Part shown: in pieces, positions 9,423 to 20,300 of the stretch
Layout of the letters: every line of letters begins with the position of its first letter
Numbering within the stretch: the first letter of the stretch is position 1
NCBI RefSeq assembly: GCF_022347285.1
Contig: NZ_JAKRND010000002.1
Location: 150,846 to 214,845 of the forward strand
Reading direction: 5' to 3'
From: Corynebacterium sp. ACRPH
GTDB taxonomy: Bacteria > Actinomycetota > Actinomycetes > Mycobacteriales > Mycobacteriaceae
DNA: 64,000 nucleotides
The notes under the pieces: generated by a model
What the model was told of the DNA's origin: nothing
The model's database searches: none
Seen by the model: only the letters and a program-made list of their open reading frames with translations
Program-made: the position numbers and the translations under genes

Positions 9423-10655
9423 ATGAAGCGAAGCATCGTCCGCACTCTCGCCGCTGTCACGGCTGCGATCGCCCCGTTCGCAACCGTCGCGGTCACCGCA
9501 CCGGCTACCCAGGCCGCTAGCGTCTCCGCCGCCCAGAAGGCAGACGGCATCGCGCCGGCAACGCTGAAGATGAACTCCACGACTCCGAACCAGCCGGCAG
9601 AATCCACCACGTGGCGTAAGAACATCAACGCGCTGCGGGCCAACGGGTTCGACAACGTGCAGGAGGTCTCCGCTTACTCCCCGTCGATGAAGCGCCACAT
9701 CCCGCTGGTCGTCATCCAGCCGAAGGACAAGGCAAAGCGCGACAACGCTCCGACCCTGTACATGCTCAACGGCGCGGACGGTGGCGAAGGCATCGCCAAC
9801 TGGCTCCGCCAGACCGACATCGTCACTTACTACGGCGGCAACGAGGACCCTAACAAGGGCACCGTCAGCCCCGGCATTGGCGCCAACATCGTGATCCCTA
9901 TGAGCGGTGCATACTCCTACTACACCGACTGGATCACCGAGCCGAACACTCCAGCGATTAAGGGTCCGCAGAAGTGGGAGACCTTCCTTACTCGCGAGCT
10001 GCCACAGGCCATCGAACCGGCTCTGAAGGCTAACGACAAGCGCGCGATCGCCGGCATGTCCATGACCGGCACCACCTCCCTGCTGTACGCGCAGCACCAC
10101 CCGGGCTTCTACGACTCGGTCGGTTCCTTCTCCGGCTGTGCTGCAACCACCACGGGCCTGACCCCGCAGTTCATCGACCTGGTTCTGAACCGCGGTGGCA
10201 CGGACTTCACCAAGATGTGGGGTCCGGTCAACGGTAAGGTGGCTCGCGACAACGATGCTCTGATCAACGCTGAGAAGCTGCGTGGCCAGAAGAACATCTA
10301 CGTCTCCACCAGCTCCGGGTTCCCCGGCGAGCACGACATGCCATGGTCCGAGCGCGTGAACGGCCAGCTGTCCTCCGCAGCTCAGGTGATCTTCGAGGGC
10401 GCTGTCATCGAGGGCGCCACTAACGCCTGCACCCGCGACCTGGCTCGTAAGACCAACTCGCTGGGCATTCCGGTGAACTACAACTTCCGCCCGGCAGGCA
10501 CCCACCAGTGGGGCTACTGGCAGGATGACCTGCGCGGCTACTGGGGCGACCTGGTTGCCGGCCTGGGCACGGGCGTCAAGCGCCCGCCGCTGGTGCCGAC
10601 CAAGCCGATCTCCCCAGAGCAGTTCTGGGAGGGCTCCACCGCGGGCTCCCGCTAG
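9423..10655 (+). CDS. Secreted trehalose corynomycolyltransferase (antigen 85 family)
   Basis: 410 aa. A Sec signal peptide (MKRSIVRTL, hydrophobic core, then PATQAA) is followed by an esterase-D/antigen-85 alpha/beta-hydrolase domain. Such enzymes transfer mycolyl groups between trehalose monomycolate molecules or onto arabinogalactan in the outer envelope. The nucleophile elbow reads AGMSMTGTTS, in the family position of GxSMGG, and the C-terminal THQWGYWQDDL supplies the catalytic His. The domain ends soon after it, so there is no C-terminal LGFP repeat region. The start is set by AGAAGGAT upstream and the signal peptide. The neighbours suggest no operon; a terminator follows. Confidence 0.92.
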   Translation: MKRSIVRTLAAVTAAIAPFATVAVTAPATQAASVSAAQKADGIAPATLKMNSTTPNQPAESTTWRKNINALRANGFDNVQEVSAYSPSMKRHIPLVVIQPKDKAKRDNAPTLYMLNGADGGEGIANWLRQTDIVTYYGGNEDPNKGTVSPGIGANIVIPMSGAYSYYTDWITEPNTPAIKGPQKWETFLTRELPQAIEPALKANDKRAIAGMSMTGTTSLLYAQHHPGFYDSVGSFSGCAATTTGLTPQFIDLVLNRGGTDFTKMWGPVNGKVARDNDALINAEKLRGQKNIYVSTSSGFPGEHDMPWSERVNGQLSSAAQVIFEGAVIEGATNACTRDLARKTNSLGIPVNYNFRPAGTHQWGYWQDDLRGYWGDLVAGLGTGVKRPPLVPTKPISPEQFWEGSTAGSR

Positions 10656-10712
10656 TTCTCAGGCGCTCTCACACAGCGCCAGATAGCAACACAACCAGAT
10701 ATAACAACACTT

Positions 10713-10746
10713 CCCCCGCCACAGACCACCTCCGTGGCGGGGGTTG
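10713..10746 (+). terminator. Terminator of the mycolyltransferase gene
   Basis: Perfect 10-bp stem CCCCCGCCAC/GTGGCGGGGG with an 11-nt loop, followed by TTGT. Confidence 0.75.
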
Positions 10747-10773
10747 TCCTATGCAGATAGTAGTGTGCCTTAC

Positions 10774-12354
10774 ATGAAGCAATCCCAACAGCAGCCTCGT
10801 CCATTCCGCAGCTCCCCCATCGCCGGAGCTCGGGATGCCTACACGGGCGTGGACTTCAACCTCGGGTTCCACGTGCTGCGCTACGACCTACAGTTGGACT
10901 ACGACGTTGAACCCAACCGCCTGCGCGGCGTGGCGCGCCTGGCGGTCGAGAACTACCGTCCGCTGAAAACCATGACGTTGGACCTGGCCAATAACCTGGC
11001 CGTTAACCGCGTGGAAGTCACCGGCCACGGGGCGGCTGCCAACAACGGAACGATGAAAATCCGCCGCTTCCGGCACAACGGCAACAAGCTAACGATCACT
11101 TTCGCAGACGAGATTGCCGAGGATCAGTCCTTTGACCTGACCATCAAGTACGGCGGCTACCCGCGCCCGCTGCGCTCCAAGTGGGGCGAGGTTGGCTGGG
11201 AGGAAACCGACGGCGGAGCCCTGGTGGCAGGCCAACCCAATGGCGCCCCCAGCTGGTTCCCCTGCGACGATACGCCGGACGAAAAGGCGATGTTCCGCGT
11301 AGCCATCACCGCCCACCGGGACGTCACCGCCATCGCCCACGGCACCCTGGTGGAGCAGTACAGCAAGGGCAACAACACCACTCGTGTGTTTGAAACCAAC
11401 TATCCCATGGCCACCTACCTGGCCGCGGTGTACGTCGGCCCCTTTAAGCGAATCGACTTCCGCAGTGCGGAGCTCGGTCGCAAGACCGTCCCGGTGTTCG
11501 GCTGGCTCCCCGAGGGCACGGAGCACGCCAAGCGGGTCCGTGAGCTGGTCAACGAGGATTTCGGCCAGCAGACGGAGATGGTCGAGGTCTACTCGGAGCT
11601 CTTCGGCACCTACCCCTTTCCGGAATACTCCGTGGTGGTCACGGACGAGGATATGGAGATCCCCCTCGAAGCCCAGGGCATGAGCATGTTCGGCTGCAAC
11701 CACGCCGACGGCAAGCACACCTGGGAGCGCCTGATCGCCCACGAGCTATCCCACCAGTGGTTCGGCAACTCCGTCGGCCTGGTGGAGTGGCGGGATATTT
11801 GGCTCAACGAGGGCTTCGCCTGCTATTCCGAGTGGTTGTGGTTCGAAAAGTCGCAAGACATCCCCGCCGCCCACCATGCGTGGGCGCACCACCATGCGCT
11901 CGCGGAGAAGCCGCAGGACATTCTGCTGATCGGCCCCGGTGCCGAAGACATGTTCGACGACCGGCTGTACAAGCGCGGAGCCGTCACCGTCCACGCCCTA
12001 CGCGTGCTGCTGGGTGACGAGGCGTTCTTCGACATGGTTAAGCGCTGGACCACGCAGCACCGCATGGGGTTGGTGGAAACGCGCGACCTGGAGAACCTGG
12101 CAAACACCGTCGCCGAGGAAAACGGTGTGGCCCGAAGTGAGGTACAGGGTCTGTTCGACCGCTGGTTGCGTCACCAAGAACTACCCGAATTCCCCGGCGG
12201 TGAGGGCATCGAGCTCAGCGAGGAGCAACTGCGCGAGCTGCCCGCGGGCCCTGCTGCGGAAATGGTCGATGCCTCCGGGCCGGCGCGTGCCGTGGATGCA
12301 CTGAAGCGCGTCGGACAGCGGCTCGGCAAGCTCGGCGAGAGGCTGCATGACTAG
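10774..12354 (+). CDS. M1-family zinc aminopeptidase
   Basis: 526 aa. Metallopeptidase of the gluzincin M1 family, which removes N-terminal residues from peptides. The zinc motif HELSHQ (HExxH) with the third ligand Glu in WLNEGFA is intact. Upstream is the substrate-anchoring GxMEN-equivalent region, here EAQGMSMFG, which deviates from GAMEN. The protein has the short form (N-terminal beta domain plus catalytic domain) without the long C-terminal domain of PepN. A TAGTGT box ends 7 nt before the ATG of MKQSQQQ, so a leaderless start is likely. No signal peptide, so probably cytoplasmic. The flippase-like gene follows after 30 bp. Confidence 0.88.
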   Translation: MKQSQQQPRPFRSSPIAGARDAYTGVDFNLGFHVLRYDLQLDYDVEPNRLRGVARLAVENYRPLKTMTLDLANNLAVNRVEVTGHGAAANNGTMKIRRFRHNGNKLTITFADEIAEDQSFDLTIKYGGYPRPLRSKWGEVGWEETDGGALVAGQPNGAPSWFPCDDTPDEKAMFRVAITAHRDVTAIAHGTLVEQYSKGNNTTRVFETNYPMATYLAAVYVGPFKRIDFRSAELGRKTVPVFGWLPEGTEHAKRVRELVNEDFGQQTEMVEVYSELFGTYPFPEYSVVVTDEDMEIPLEAQGMSMFGCNHADGKHTWERLIAHELSHQWFGNSVGLVEWRDIWLNEGFACYSEWLWFEKSQDIPAAHHAWAHHHALAEKPQDILLIGPGAEDMFDDRLYKRGAVTVHALRVLLGDEAFFDMVKRWTTQHRMGLVETRDLENLANTVAEENGVARSEVQGLFDRWLRHQELPEFPGGEGIELSEEQLRELPAGPAAEMVDASGPARAVDALKRVGQRLGKLGERLHD

Positions 12355-12384
12355 CCCTTTCTGGGCCGTCGGACGGGTTAACTA

Positions 12385-13677
12385 ATGCGCGCCATATCGC
12401 TCGCCACAGTCTTCGTGGCCATCGCCGGTTACCTGGTGATTTGGGTTGCCAATAAGGGGCTGACCACCGCCGGGTACGAAGACTTCATGGTCTACTGGTC
12501 GCTGTTCTTCGCGATGACGGGCGTGCTGGACGGGCTGATGCAGGAGACCGCCCGGGCCGTCTCCACCCGGCGCGCAGTGGTGGGCGCCCCGCAGACTGAC
12601 ACTGCGCAGGCTGGCACGTTGCGGGCTGACACTGCGCGGGCAGGCACCCCGCGCCCGTTCGCCCTGACAAGCTACATCGCCCTGGCTATCGGTCTGATAG
12701 CGCTCGTCACTGGACCGTTGTGGATCGGCCAGCTCGTGCCTGGACTGACCGGGTGGGGGCTGGTGCTCATAGCCATCGGCCTGGCCTGTTATACGTTCCA
12801 AGCGACGGTCTGCGGCCTGCTGTCCGCCAACCACTCGTGGCCGAGCTTCGCCTGGCTGATGGCCATCGATTCCGGGGTGCGGCTGGCGCTGGCCGTCGTC
12901 GCGTGGGCTCTGGGCTGGCAGCTGCTGGCCTACCTGTTCGTCACGGTGATTGGCGCGGCCACTTGGCTGCTGATTCTCGCCTGCTCCCCCGCTGCTAGAG
13001 CCACCCTGCGCGACCGGGCGGACGTGCCCACCCGCCCGTTCCTCTCGCGCACGGTCAAGGCCATGGTCGCCTCGGGCGCGAACGCCGTGATGATCACCGG
13101 TTTCAGCGTGCTGCTACGCTACACCTCGGACGCGGACGTCGGCCCTGGTGCGCTCGCCGCCACCATCACCGCGATCACGCTCACGCGCGCGCCGATCCTA
13201 GTACCACTCCAGCGCTTCCAGCCTGCGCTTATCGTGCACTTCACGAAACACCGCGAGCGCGTCCTGCGCGCCGCCGCGCTGCCCATCACCGCGGTGGGAG
13301 CCGTCGCGGCCATCGGAGGTATCGCCGCCTACTTCCTCGCCGCGCCACTGATGGGGCTATTTTTTGACGCCGCCGTGATCTCCTCCCCCGCCACCCTCGG
13401 ATGGCTCACGCTCGTCTCCGGAGCGACGGCCATCCTAATGATCAGCGGCTCGGCAGCGCTCGCGGCGGATCGCCACAACCTCTACACGGCCGGGTGGCTG
13501 ATTGCGATTGTCCTGTCCACGGCGGCGCTCATGCTTGACTATTCCCCCGATACGCGCGCCATCTGGGCGCTGGCAGTCGGCCCGAGTGTGGGTGCGGCGG
13601 TGCAGCTGGGCGTGCTCGCGCTTGCTGCCCAAAGCACCGCCCACGCCCCCGCCCAGACAAGGAAAACCGAAGCCTAG
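12385..13677 (+). CDS. Polytopic membrane protein, MOP/flippase-like
   Basis: 430 aa with about 12 hydrophobic segments, resembling the MATE/Wzx-like oligosaccharide or lipid-linked flippase superfamily found in corynebacteria; the substrate is unknown. No enzymatic motif is seen. Between helices 2 and 3 is a hydrophilic loop built from an imperfect 10-aa repeat (DTAQAGTLRA / DTARAGTPRP). It starts 30 bp after the aminopeptidase and may be cotranscribed. Its stop codon overlaps that of the convergent MFS gene (CTAG). The assignment to the superfamily rests on topology and overall feel, so the function is tentative. Confidence 0.7.
   Translation: MRAISLATVFVAIAGYLVIWVANKGLTTAGYEDFMVYWSLFFAMTGVLDGLMQETARAVSTRRAVVGAPQTDTAQAGTLRADTARAGTPRPFALTSYIALAIGLIALVTGPLWIGQLVPGLTGWGLVLIAIGLACYTFQATVCGLLSANHSWPSFAWLMAIDSGVRLALAVVAWALGWQLLAYLFVTVIGAATWLLILACSPAARATLRDRADVPTRPFLSRTVKAMVASGANAVMITGFSVLLRYTSDADVGPGALAATITAITLTRAPILVPLQRFQPALIVHFTKHRERVLRAAALPITAVGAVAAIGGIAAYFLAAPLMGLFFDAAVISSPATLGWLTLVSGATAILMISGSAALAADRHNLYTAGWLIAIVLSTAALMLDYSPDTRAIWALAVGPSVGAAVQLGVLALAAQSTAHAPAQTRKTEA
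12596..12647 (+). repeat. 30-bp tandem repeat inside the flippase-like gene
   Basis: Two 22-bp near-identical units, CTGACACTGCGC-GGC-GGCAC, 30 bp apart and in frame, encode the repeated Asp-Thr-Ala-x-Ala-Gly-Thr loop. The unit length is a multiple of three, so copy number can change without a frameshift. Confidence 0.7.
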
Positions 13678-15014
13678 TTCCGCTGCTGCTCCGGGGTGGG
13701 AATGAACTTCTTGGAAGTCAGCGTCACCACAATAAGACCGATAAAGGCAACGACCGCACCGAAGCCCAACATCTCGGTGTAGGTGAACCAATCCTTCAGG
13801 CGCGAAAGGATCATCGGGAAGAAGAATCCGATGTAGGTGATCGTGTAGAAGAAGGCAGTCAGTCCGCCGAGGTCGTCGGCGCTGGCGATGCGCTGAACCT
13901 CCGTCAGGCCGGTGATTAGGCATACGCCATAGCCGGTGCCCAGGATGAGGCCGACTGCGACCGTTCCGGCCAGCGAGCCGACGTGAGCGGTCCAAGCTGC
14001 AACGACCATGCCGATAATCACCAGCACCAGGCCGATCTGCTGGGCCTGGGAGTTATTCGGGTTGATGTACTTGGTGGAAACCTGCTGGATGCCAAAGCCA
14101 CAGGCCAGCGCGATGGCTGTGATGCCAGCCGAGAAGGCGATGGGATAGGGAACCTGATCCTGTGCCAGGCTCGGCATGATCGCATAGGCCACACCGGCGC
14201 AGCCGAAGACCCAGGGGGCGATCGGAACCACGGCGGTGAGAAAGCGCGGGTGCCGCAAGGAGGGCACCTTGAGGTCCGACCAGAAGGAGCCCTCCATCTT
14301 GAGGTGCGCGTTCTGGCGGGTCTCCGGCACACCGAGGATGCCGATCATGGACACGGCGCACAGCAGGATGCTGAGGATGTAGGGAGTCTGGCCCGGTGCG
14401 GGACCCCACTCCGCCAGCACGCCCGCCAGCGCCGCACCAACGGCGAATCCCAAGGTCAGGGACATGGTTGCGCGGCGAGCCCCAGACCCCTCCTGTGCGC
14501 TGGGGTCGAACGATGGGGTGGAAAGCTCCTTGATCCATGCACCGCCTGCGGTCATCACAATGCCGACGGCAAATCCGCTGAGCAGACGACCGGTGAAGAT
14601 CAGTGGCTCATTCATTTCACCGACGGCGATGAGGACACTACCGACAAGACTGATGATCGGGGCGGGAAGCATGACGACACGGCGGCCGTAGCGGTCCGAA
14701 AGCGGGCCGCACAGCAGCAGGCCCGCCGCGATGCCGGCGGCGTAGCAGGCCAGGAGGGCATCGACGAAGACAGACCCAAAGACGTTCTCACCTCGGTAGA
14801 AGACCATCATCGGAGTGAACTCGTTGCCCGCGTAGGCGACCGCCAACACGGCGAAAGCAACCAACATCCAGTACTTCTTCTCCGCGCGGGTCTTGGCTCC
14901 GCGAGTGGAAGGCGCTACCTTGCGGCTGCGCACGGCATTATTCTGCTTGCTCTGCGCGTTCTGCTCGGGCGTATCCACTTCCCGGTGATTCTCGTCAAAT
15001 GTGTCCTCGGCCAT
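13674..15014 (-). CDS. MFS transporter, sugar-porter-like
   Basis: 446 aa with 12 predicted transmembrane helices after a charged N-terminal tail of about 60 residues. The loop 2-3 motif GPLSDRYGRRVVML is the MFS signature GxxxDRxGRR. The LSGFAVGIVMTAGGAWIKEL stretch fits the metabolite/aromatic-acid or sugar porter branches. The substrate cannot be named. The start MAEDTFDENH is preceded by TAGGCT ending 7 nt before the ATG, indicating a leaderless transcript; the frame is open further upstream but without a signal. It is divergent from the acyl-CoA oxidase-like gene across 135 bp. Confidence 0.85.
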   Translation of the reverse strand: MAEDTFDENHREVDTPEQNAQSKQNNAVRSRKVAPSTRGAKTRAEKKYWMLVAFAVLAVAYAGNEFTPMMVFYRGENVFGSVFVDALLACYAAGIAAGLLLCGPLSDRYGRRVVMLPAPIISLVGSVLIAVGEMNEPLIFTGRLLSGFAVGIVMTAGGAWIKELSTPSFDPSAQEGSGARRATMSLTLGFAVGAALAGVLAEWGPAPGQTPYILSILLCAVSMIGILGVPETRQNAHLKMEGSFWSDLKVPSLRHPRFLTAVVPIAPWVFGCAGVAYAIMPSLAQDQVPYPIAFSAGITAIALACGFGIQQVSTKYINPNNSQAQQIGLVLVIIGMVVAAWTAHVGSLAGTVAVGLILGTGYGVCLITGLTEVQRIASADDLGGLTAFFYTITYIGFFFPMILSRLKDWFTYTEMLGFGAVVAFIGLIVVTLTSKKFIPTPEQQRN

Positions 15015-15149
15015 AAGGGCAAGCCTAGTCATCCGATAGGAGACCACCAACGCAACGCTGCAGCTACTACGCTCCACCCAATGATTTAGTCATAGATTTA
15101 TTAGCAAATTTTCGAGTTGTGGATCACACTCTTGCGTATCATTAATTTC

Positions 15150-17327
15150 ATGTCACCAAACAATTCCGAGAACACGACCGAAAACACCGCAACGACTGAT
15201 AGCTCGGTCACATCGAGCCCAGCCGATGGAATTGCTGACAAGTCTGGAAACAAACTCCGCCGCTCCACCTCGGCGCCCAAGACCTTGTCCACGGCTCCAA
15301 CCGCTGAAGCGCAGGCGTCAATAGCAAAGGCGCTGCAGACCGTCCTCGACGGCGACTTCCCGGAAGCACGCGAGGAAACCCGCAGCCTGCTGGCAGACCC
15401 AGACATCCTGCCGCGCACCGACCTGGACCTCGAGCAGTCCCGTGCCCGCACCACCGAGCACCTGCAGCGTGTGCTTGAATCCGGGGTGCCGAAACACGCC
15501 TTCCGCGCCGACCAGGGCGGCACGGGAGAAACCGGCCGTTGCCTGACCTCCATCGAGATGCTAGGGCATGCCGACCTGTCGCTCATGGTGAAGTCCGGAG
15601 TGCAGTGGGGCCTGTTCGGCGGCGCCGTCGGCAACCTGGGAACCGAGCGCCACCAGGAGATGGTGGGGAAGCTGATGAACCTCGAGGCCCTCGGCTGCTT
15701 CGCCATGACCGAGCGCGGACACGGCTCCGACGTGCAGCAGCTGGAGACCACGGCGACTTACGACGCGGAGACGCAGGAGTTCATCATCAACTCCCCCACC
15801 GCCTCCGCCGAGAAGTGGTTTATCGGCAATGCGGCGCGCGATGGCCGCTGGGCGGCAGTGTTTGCGCAGCTCATTGTCCCCGATGCTGAGAACGCGACCG
15901 AAGCTGGCGACGACGCGCAGGCTGAATCGCAGGGCGTGCACTGCCTGCTGGTGCGCATCCGCGAAGACGACGGCTCCCCCATCGACGGCGTGCGCATCGG
16001 TGACCACGGCCACAAGGGCGGGCTGAAGGGCGTGGACAACGGCACCATCAGCTTCGATAACCACCGCGTACCCCGCGAGGCACTGCTGAACCGCTTCGCC
16101 GACGTGGACGAGGCCGGCAACTACACCTCCCCCATCGAAAACCCGAACCGCCGCTTCTTCACGATGCTCGGAGCCCTGGTGCGCGGGCGCGTGACCGTGG
16201 GAGCTGCCGCAGGCGCGGCCGCCCGCACCGCGCTAGACATTGCTGTGACGTACGCGAACCTGCGGCGTCAATTCGCTCCCGACGATTCGCTCCCCGAAAA
16301 CCGCCTGATCGAGCACCGTTGGCACCGCCTGCGCCTCATCCCGCGCGTGGCCCGCGCCTACGGCCTGCAGTTCGCCACGAACAAGCTGATCGCGCGCGTG
16401 CACGAGCTGGACCAGCGGGGCGTGGAACCGACCGAATACACCAAGGAACAGCAGGCCGACCAGCGCGAAGTTGAAGCGCACGCCGCAGCACTGAAAGCCG
16501 CCAACACCGCGCACGCCACCGACACGATCCAGGAGGCCCGCGAGGCCTGCGGCGGCGCGGGCTACATGGCGGAGAACCTGCTGACCACGCTGAAGGCGGA
16601 CTCGGATGTGTTCACCACCTTCGAGGGCGACAACGTGGTGATGATGCAGCTGGCAGCGAAGGAACTAATGACGGGCTTCGCCAAGGAGCTCGGCGGCCTG
16701 AACCCGATGGAGATGGTGCGCTTCGGTCTGGATAGCTTCGGCAACCTGCTGCGCCGCCGCACCGCCGCAGACGCGCTGATCCAGAACCTGGTGGATACGT
16801 TCAGCGACTCCGAGGAGACCTCGCTGTTCGACCCGGCCTACCAGATCAACCTGCTCAGCGAACGGGAGGATCGCCTGATGCGCTCCCTCGCCCGCCGCCT
16901 GCGCCCCGCCCGCAAGATGGATGTGGACGAAGCGGCGAAGGTAGTCGATCGCGCGCAGGATCACCTGCTGGCCGTCGGCTGGGCGCACGTCGATCGCATC
17001 ATCTTCGAGGCCTTCGTGGAGGCCGAGTCCAAGCTGGATTCAGAGAACGCGCAGCGCGTTCTGGAGCAGGTGCGCCTGGTGTACTTCCTCAGCTGCATCG
17101 TGGACAACGCCAGCTGGTACCTGGAGCAAAACCTGCTGACGGGTACCCGCACCAAGGCCGCCCGCGCCGCGCTGAACGACCTTGTAGATTCCCTGGGGCC
17201 CTGGTCGCAGACGCTGGTGGACGCTTTCGGCATTCCGGACCACATCACGGACCTGAAGCTGATGGAGGGCTACGAGGCGATGGTTCCCAAGTACGAGTCG
17301 GATCCGGCCGCGGGGCAGGCAGGGTAG
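15150..17327 (+). CDS. Acyl-CoA oxidase / dehydrogenase-family protein
   Basis: 725 aa, in the length range of acyl-CoA oxidases rather than the roughly 380-aa dehydrogenases. The flavin-site segment CFAMTERGHGSDVQQLETTA closely follows the oxidase signature TExGHGSNVxxLETTA. EACGGAGYM and TTFEGDNVVMMQLAAKEL match the second ACX domain. It would oxidise acyl-CoA to trans-2-enoyl-CoA, the first step of beta-oxidation. TATCAT ends 7 nt before the chosen ATG (MSPNNSEN), so a leaderless start. The stop codon is only 10 bp from the convergent end of lanM2, marking the left edge of the lanthipeptide island. Confidence 0.9.
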   Translation: MSPNNSENTTENTATTDSSVTSSPADGIADKSGNKLRRSTSAPKTLSTAPTAEAQASIAKALQTVLDGDFPEAREETRSLLADPDILPRTDLDLEQSRARTTEHLQRVLESGVPKHAFRADQGGTGETGRCLTSIEMLGHADLSLMVKSGVQWGLFGGAVGNLGTERHQEMVGKLMNLEALGCFAMTERGHGSDVQQLETTATYDAETQEFIINSPTASAEKWFIGNAARDGRWAAVFAQLIVPDAENATEAGDDAQAESQGVHCLLVRIREDDGSPIDGVRIGDHGHKGGLKGVDNGTISFDNHRVPREALLNRFADVDEAGNYTSPIENPNRRFFTMLGALVRGRVTVGAAAGAAARTALDIAVTYANLRRQFAPDDSLPENRLIEHRWHRLRLIPRVARAYGLQFATNKLIARVHELDQRGVEPTEYTKEQQADQREVEAHAAALKAANTAHATDTIQEAREACGGAGYMAENLLTTLKADSDVFTTFEGDNVVMMQLAAKELMTGFAKELGGLNPMEMVRFGLDSFGNLLRRRTAADALIQNLVDTFSDSEETSLFDPAYQINLLSEREDRLMRSLARRLRPARKMDVDEAAKVVDRAQDHLLAVGWAHVDRIIFEAFVEAESKLDSENAQRVLEQVRLVYFLSCIVDNASWYLEQNLLTGTRTKAARAALNDLVDSLGPWSQTLVDAFGIPDHITDLKLMEGYEAMVPKYESDPAAGQAG

Positions 17328-17337
17328 CTGGTTCCGG

Positions 17338-20300
17338 CTACCCGTGCCACGGTGCGGCGACGAGGCGCGGTGCCCTGCCCAGGAAATTTGTGACGCCACT
17401 AGTTGCCTCTTCGCCAAGCGCGTCGGCGAAGCCGTCCGCGCTCAGTCCCAAGAGGTATTGGCCGATTCCGGCCATCCCGCACATCAAAGAGCCCGAGAAC
17501 GTCTCCTTGGTGTTGGCGCCTGCCATGTCTGCAGGCAGAGTTTTCTCAACCAGATCGCGCTGGGCAGCCATTAGCCAACCGGGCTCCCAGGGCAGTTCCA
17601 CTCCGGTATCTGCTGAAGCTTCCTCCAGCAGTGCAACTGCTTCGAGTACACCGATGCTGCCGTGACAAGCGGATAGCCCCAAGTGGTCGCGCTCCTTCAA
17701 CAGCTCTGGGGCGATGAGCTGCAACACCTGTTGAGCGCTGGTGCGCAGTTCAGTGTCCACGGAGCGCATAAGAGTTACGGCGAGCAGCCCATAACCCGTC
17801 GCTCCGTGGCACCAACCGGCGGCGATGCTATCGGGTTCGCTCCGCTGCAAGAAATCCACGATGTGCTGTACAGCTGGGCGGGCGATATGGGGGTTACCGC
17901 CGACGCCTAGGTAGGTATCCACGATTCCCGCGAGACCGTGTGCATAGCCGCAGAAGTCGTCGTCATTCCAAGGCTGGAGGCTCAACCACGTTTCCAATAC
18001 CTGCGTGCCAGCGGCTATTGCCGAACTGATGTTGGGGTAGTCCTCTTTCCCTCCCACCTCAGCAAGACAACTGAGGACGCGAATGTTGCCTGCCAGCCCG
18101 TTGATGACTTCCAGGTCGCTCACAGTAAGCTCGGCGATCTCCTCTTCGCTCAACCCCGCCCAGTTGTCTCGCAGGTCTCTTGCTGCTTGGGAGATGAGGT
18201 TGGGAATAGCTTCGTCGCTGGGCGGCGTGGCACTGGCACGGCACTGCGCCAGAGCCAGCAACTGCCCCATAGTCCCCGAGCTCCATCCGGAAGGCGTGTG
18301 CTCCCAGGGTACGACCAAAGGCATGCCTCCGGTCCCACCAAATTGTTCACCGAGGCTGGACACAGCGCGCTCCAGAAGTTCTCGAACCGCTGTAACGTCG
18401 CACGTCTCGGCAGGGATTCTTCCCTGATCTGCAGCGCTGACCAGGCAAGCAAGGAAGTAAAGGCTGCCCGCTGCCCCGCCATAAAACTGGTCAGAACTGG
18501 CACCTGGCTGCCAATTGCGGTCGAAGTCCTCCCCAACCGTCGAAGCGAGGAAGTCGGTGCCGAAAATCGATTCCGGGTTGTAGCCTGCCCGCTGCACAAG
18601 GAAGTCGGCAACCTGCTCAAGCAACTCGAGTGGAGTTCCGATTGTGCTTGCGTATTCCTCTGGCGCGTTGAAACGATTCTGCTGGTAACGGCCGATAAAG
18701 CTAGCATCGATCCACTTCAGCTGGTCGGCCACCGCCTGCTCTAGTTCTCCTTCGCTCTTGGCTCGCAAAGCTCGCAGGTTGTACTGAACCACCGCAGCAG
18801 GACTGCGCACGATTTTGGCATGCGCCGAATCGGCTTCCGCCTTGTCCCCAACGCCCAGAGGGGCGCTCCCCAGGGCACTGCCATCCAGGCTCCTGATCTC
18901 CATGGAATCGCGGGCAACGCTAAAGGCTGGGTAATCATCTTCCGCCAATGCGCGCATCTCCGCTTCCCACAGCTGCTTATCGCCCCACAAGAGAATCTGG
19001 GCATTCGCCCACGCAACCAGTTCCGGATCATCAACAATGTGTGGGTTCGTCGCAACGTTACGCACATGTGCGTAGCGATAAGTCGGAGTGAGGATCACAC
19101 GGCTCCGGATTTGGGAGTGCTCGGCCACAATCCGCTCCACAGTGTCGCTGGAGTCTGCGAGGGCTCGAATGCCGGCGTCAAAACCCTGGCGAACAGCCAA
19201 CCGCACCTCGTCGACCGTGGCGTCATCGCGATCCATGTACAACCCCGCCGGATCCTCTTCAGGCATCGTGGAGACCATTTCAAAACGTCGCTTGCCATCC
19301 TTCCCTACGGTTACGCGGGGAACCGGAAAGGGGAACTTCGCTCCTTTAGCCGTGCGCTGGCGGATCAACCCGGTTTCCACCGAGTCCGCTCCTTTTCCGA
19401 TGCGGTGCGGCAGCAACCCGACGCGCAGGACTGTCTGGTTGAAGCGCTGCTCGTTCTGTGTTTCCCACAGACCCAACTCGGGCTGAAACAGCGTTTCCAT
19501 ATCGATCAGGGTGGGCAGCCCTTCAGCAGCCAGGAAGTTGCCGAAATGGAAGTCCGTACCGGCCAAGACATGCCCAAGGGCTAGCCACTGACCAGCCGCG
19601 TGCCAGTACGCTACTGCCGGACGTTCGCTTTCTTCCACGTCCGTGATGTACTCCGACCAGCCGTGATCTGCAGAGGTTATGCACCGTGGTGCACGAGGGA
19701 ACCCCAGCCGGTCGGTGATCTGCATCATCGCAGCATCACTATCCATGGCGCGAGGTCGGTAGATTACGCGGCGGCCTTCTGTGAAGTCGATGCGCAACAC
19801 CGTGTGGTGCCCGCAGTGGGGATCACCAAGGCCACCTATCACTTCTGTCACTGCTTCCGACAACCGCTCGGTGCTTGGTTTTACGGCGTGGCTTGCACGC
19901 ACAACTCCCGCAGCCAGGAGCTTGAGTTCGTCTTCTCGCAGGTGCTGCTCCGCCTCAGCGAACGCAATCGCGGTGCGCTTAAGCGCCCAGGCTAGGCGAA
20001 TCGCCACGGCGGATTCAGGGTTGGCTTTCAACCGTTCACCGCTGATGAGTTGTTCCTGCAGCCAGCGGCCAGCGATCCGTGCGGCCTCCTGGGTCCACTG
20101 TTCGACTACCGCATCTTTGAAGGGTTCTGAGCACGGCCAACTGGTCTCAGAAGGCATCCCAACCAGTCGGCGGAACGCCGGGAAGATGTACTGCGAGAAT
20201 TGCGTGACGTCTACGGCTTCCCCGGAAAATCGAAGATCCTGCAGGTCAGCAACGGCATCACAGATATTCTGCGAAAGCTCCAGCACCATCTCCCGCGGGT

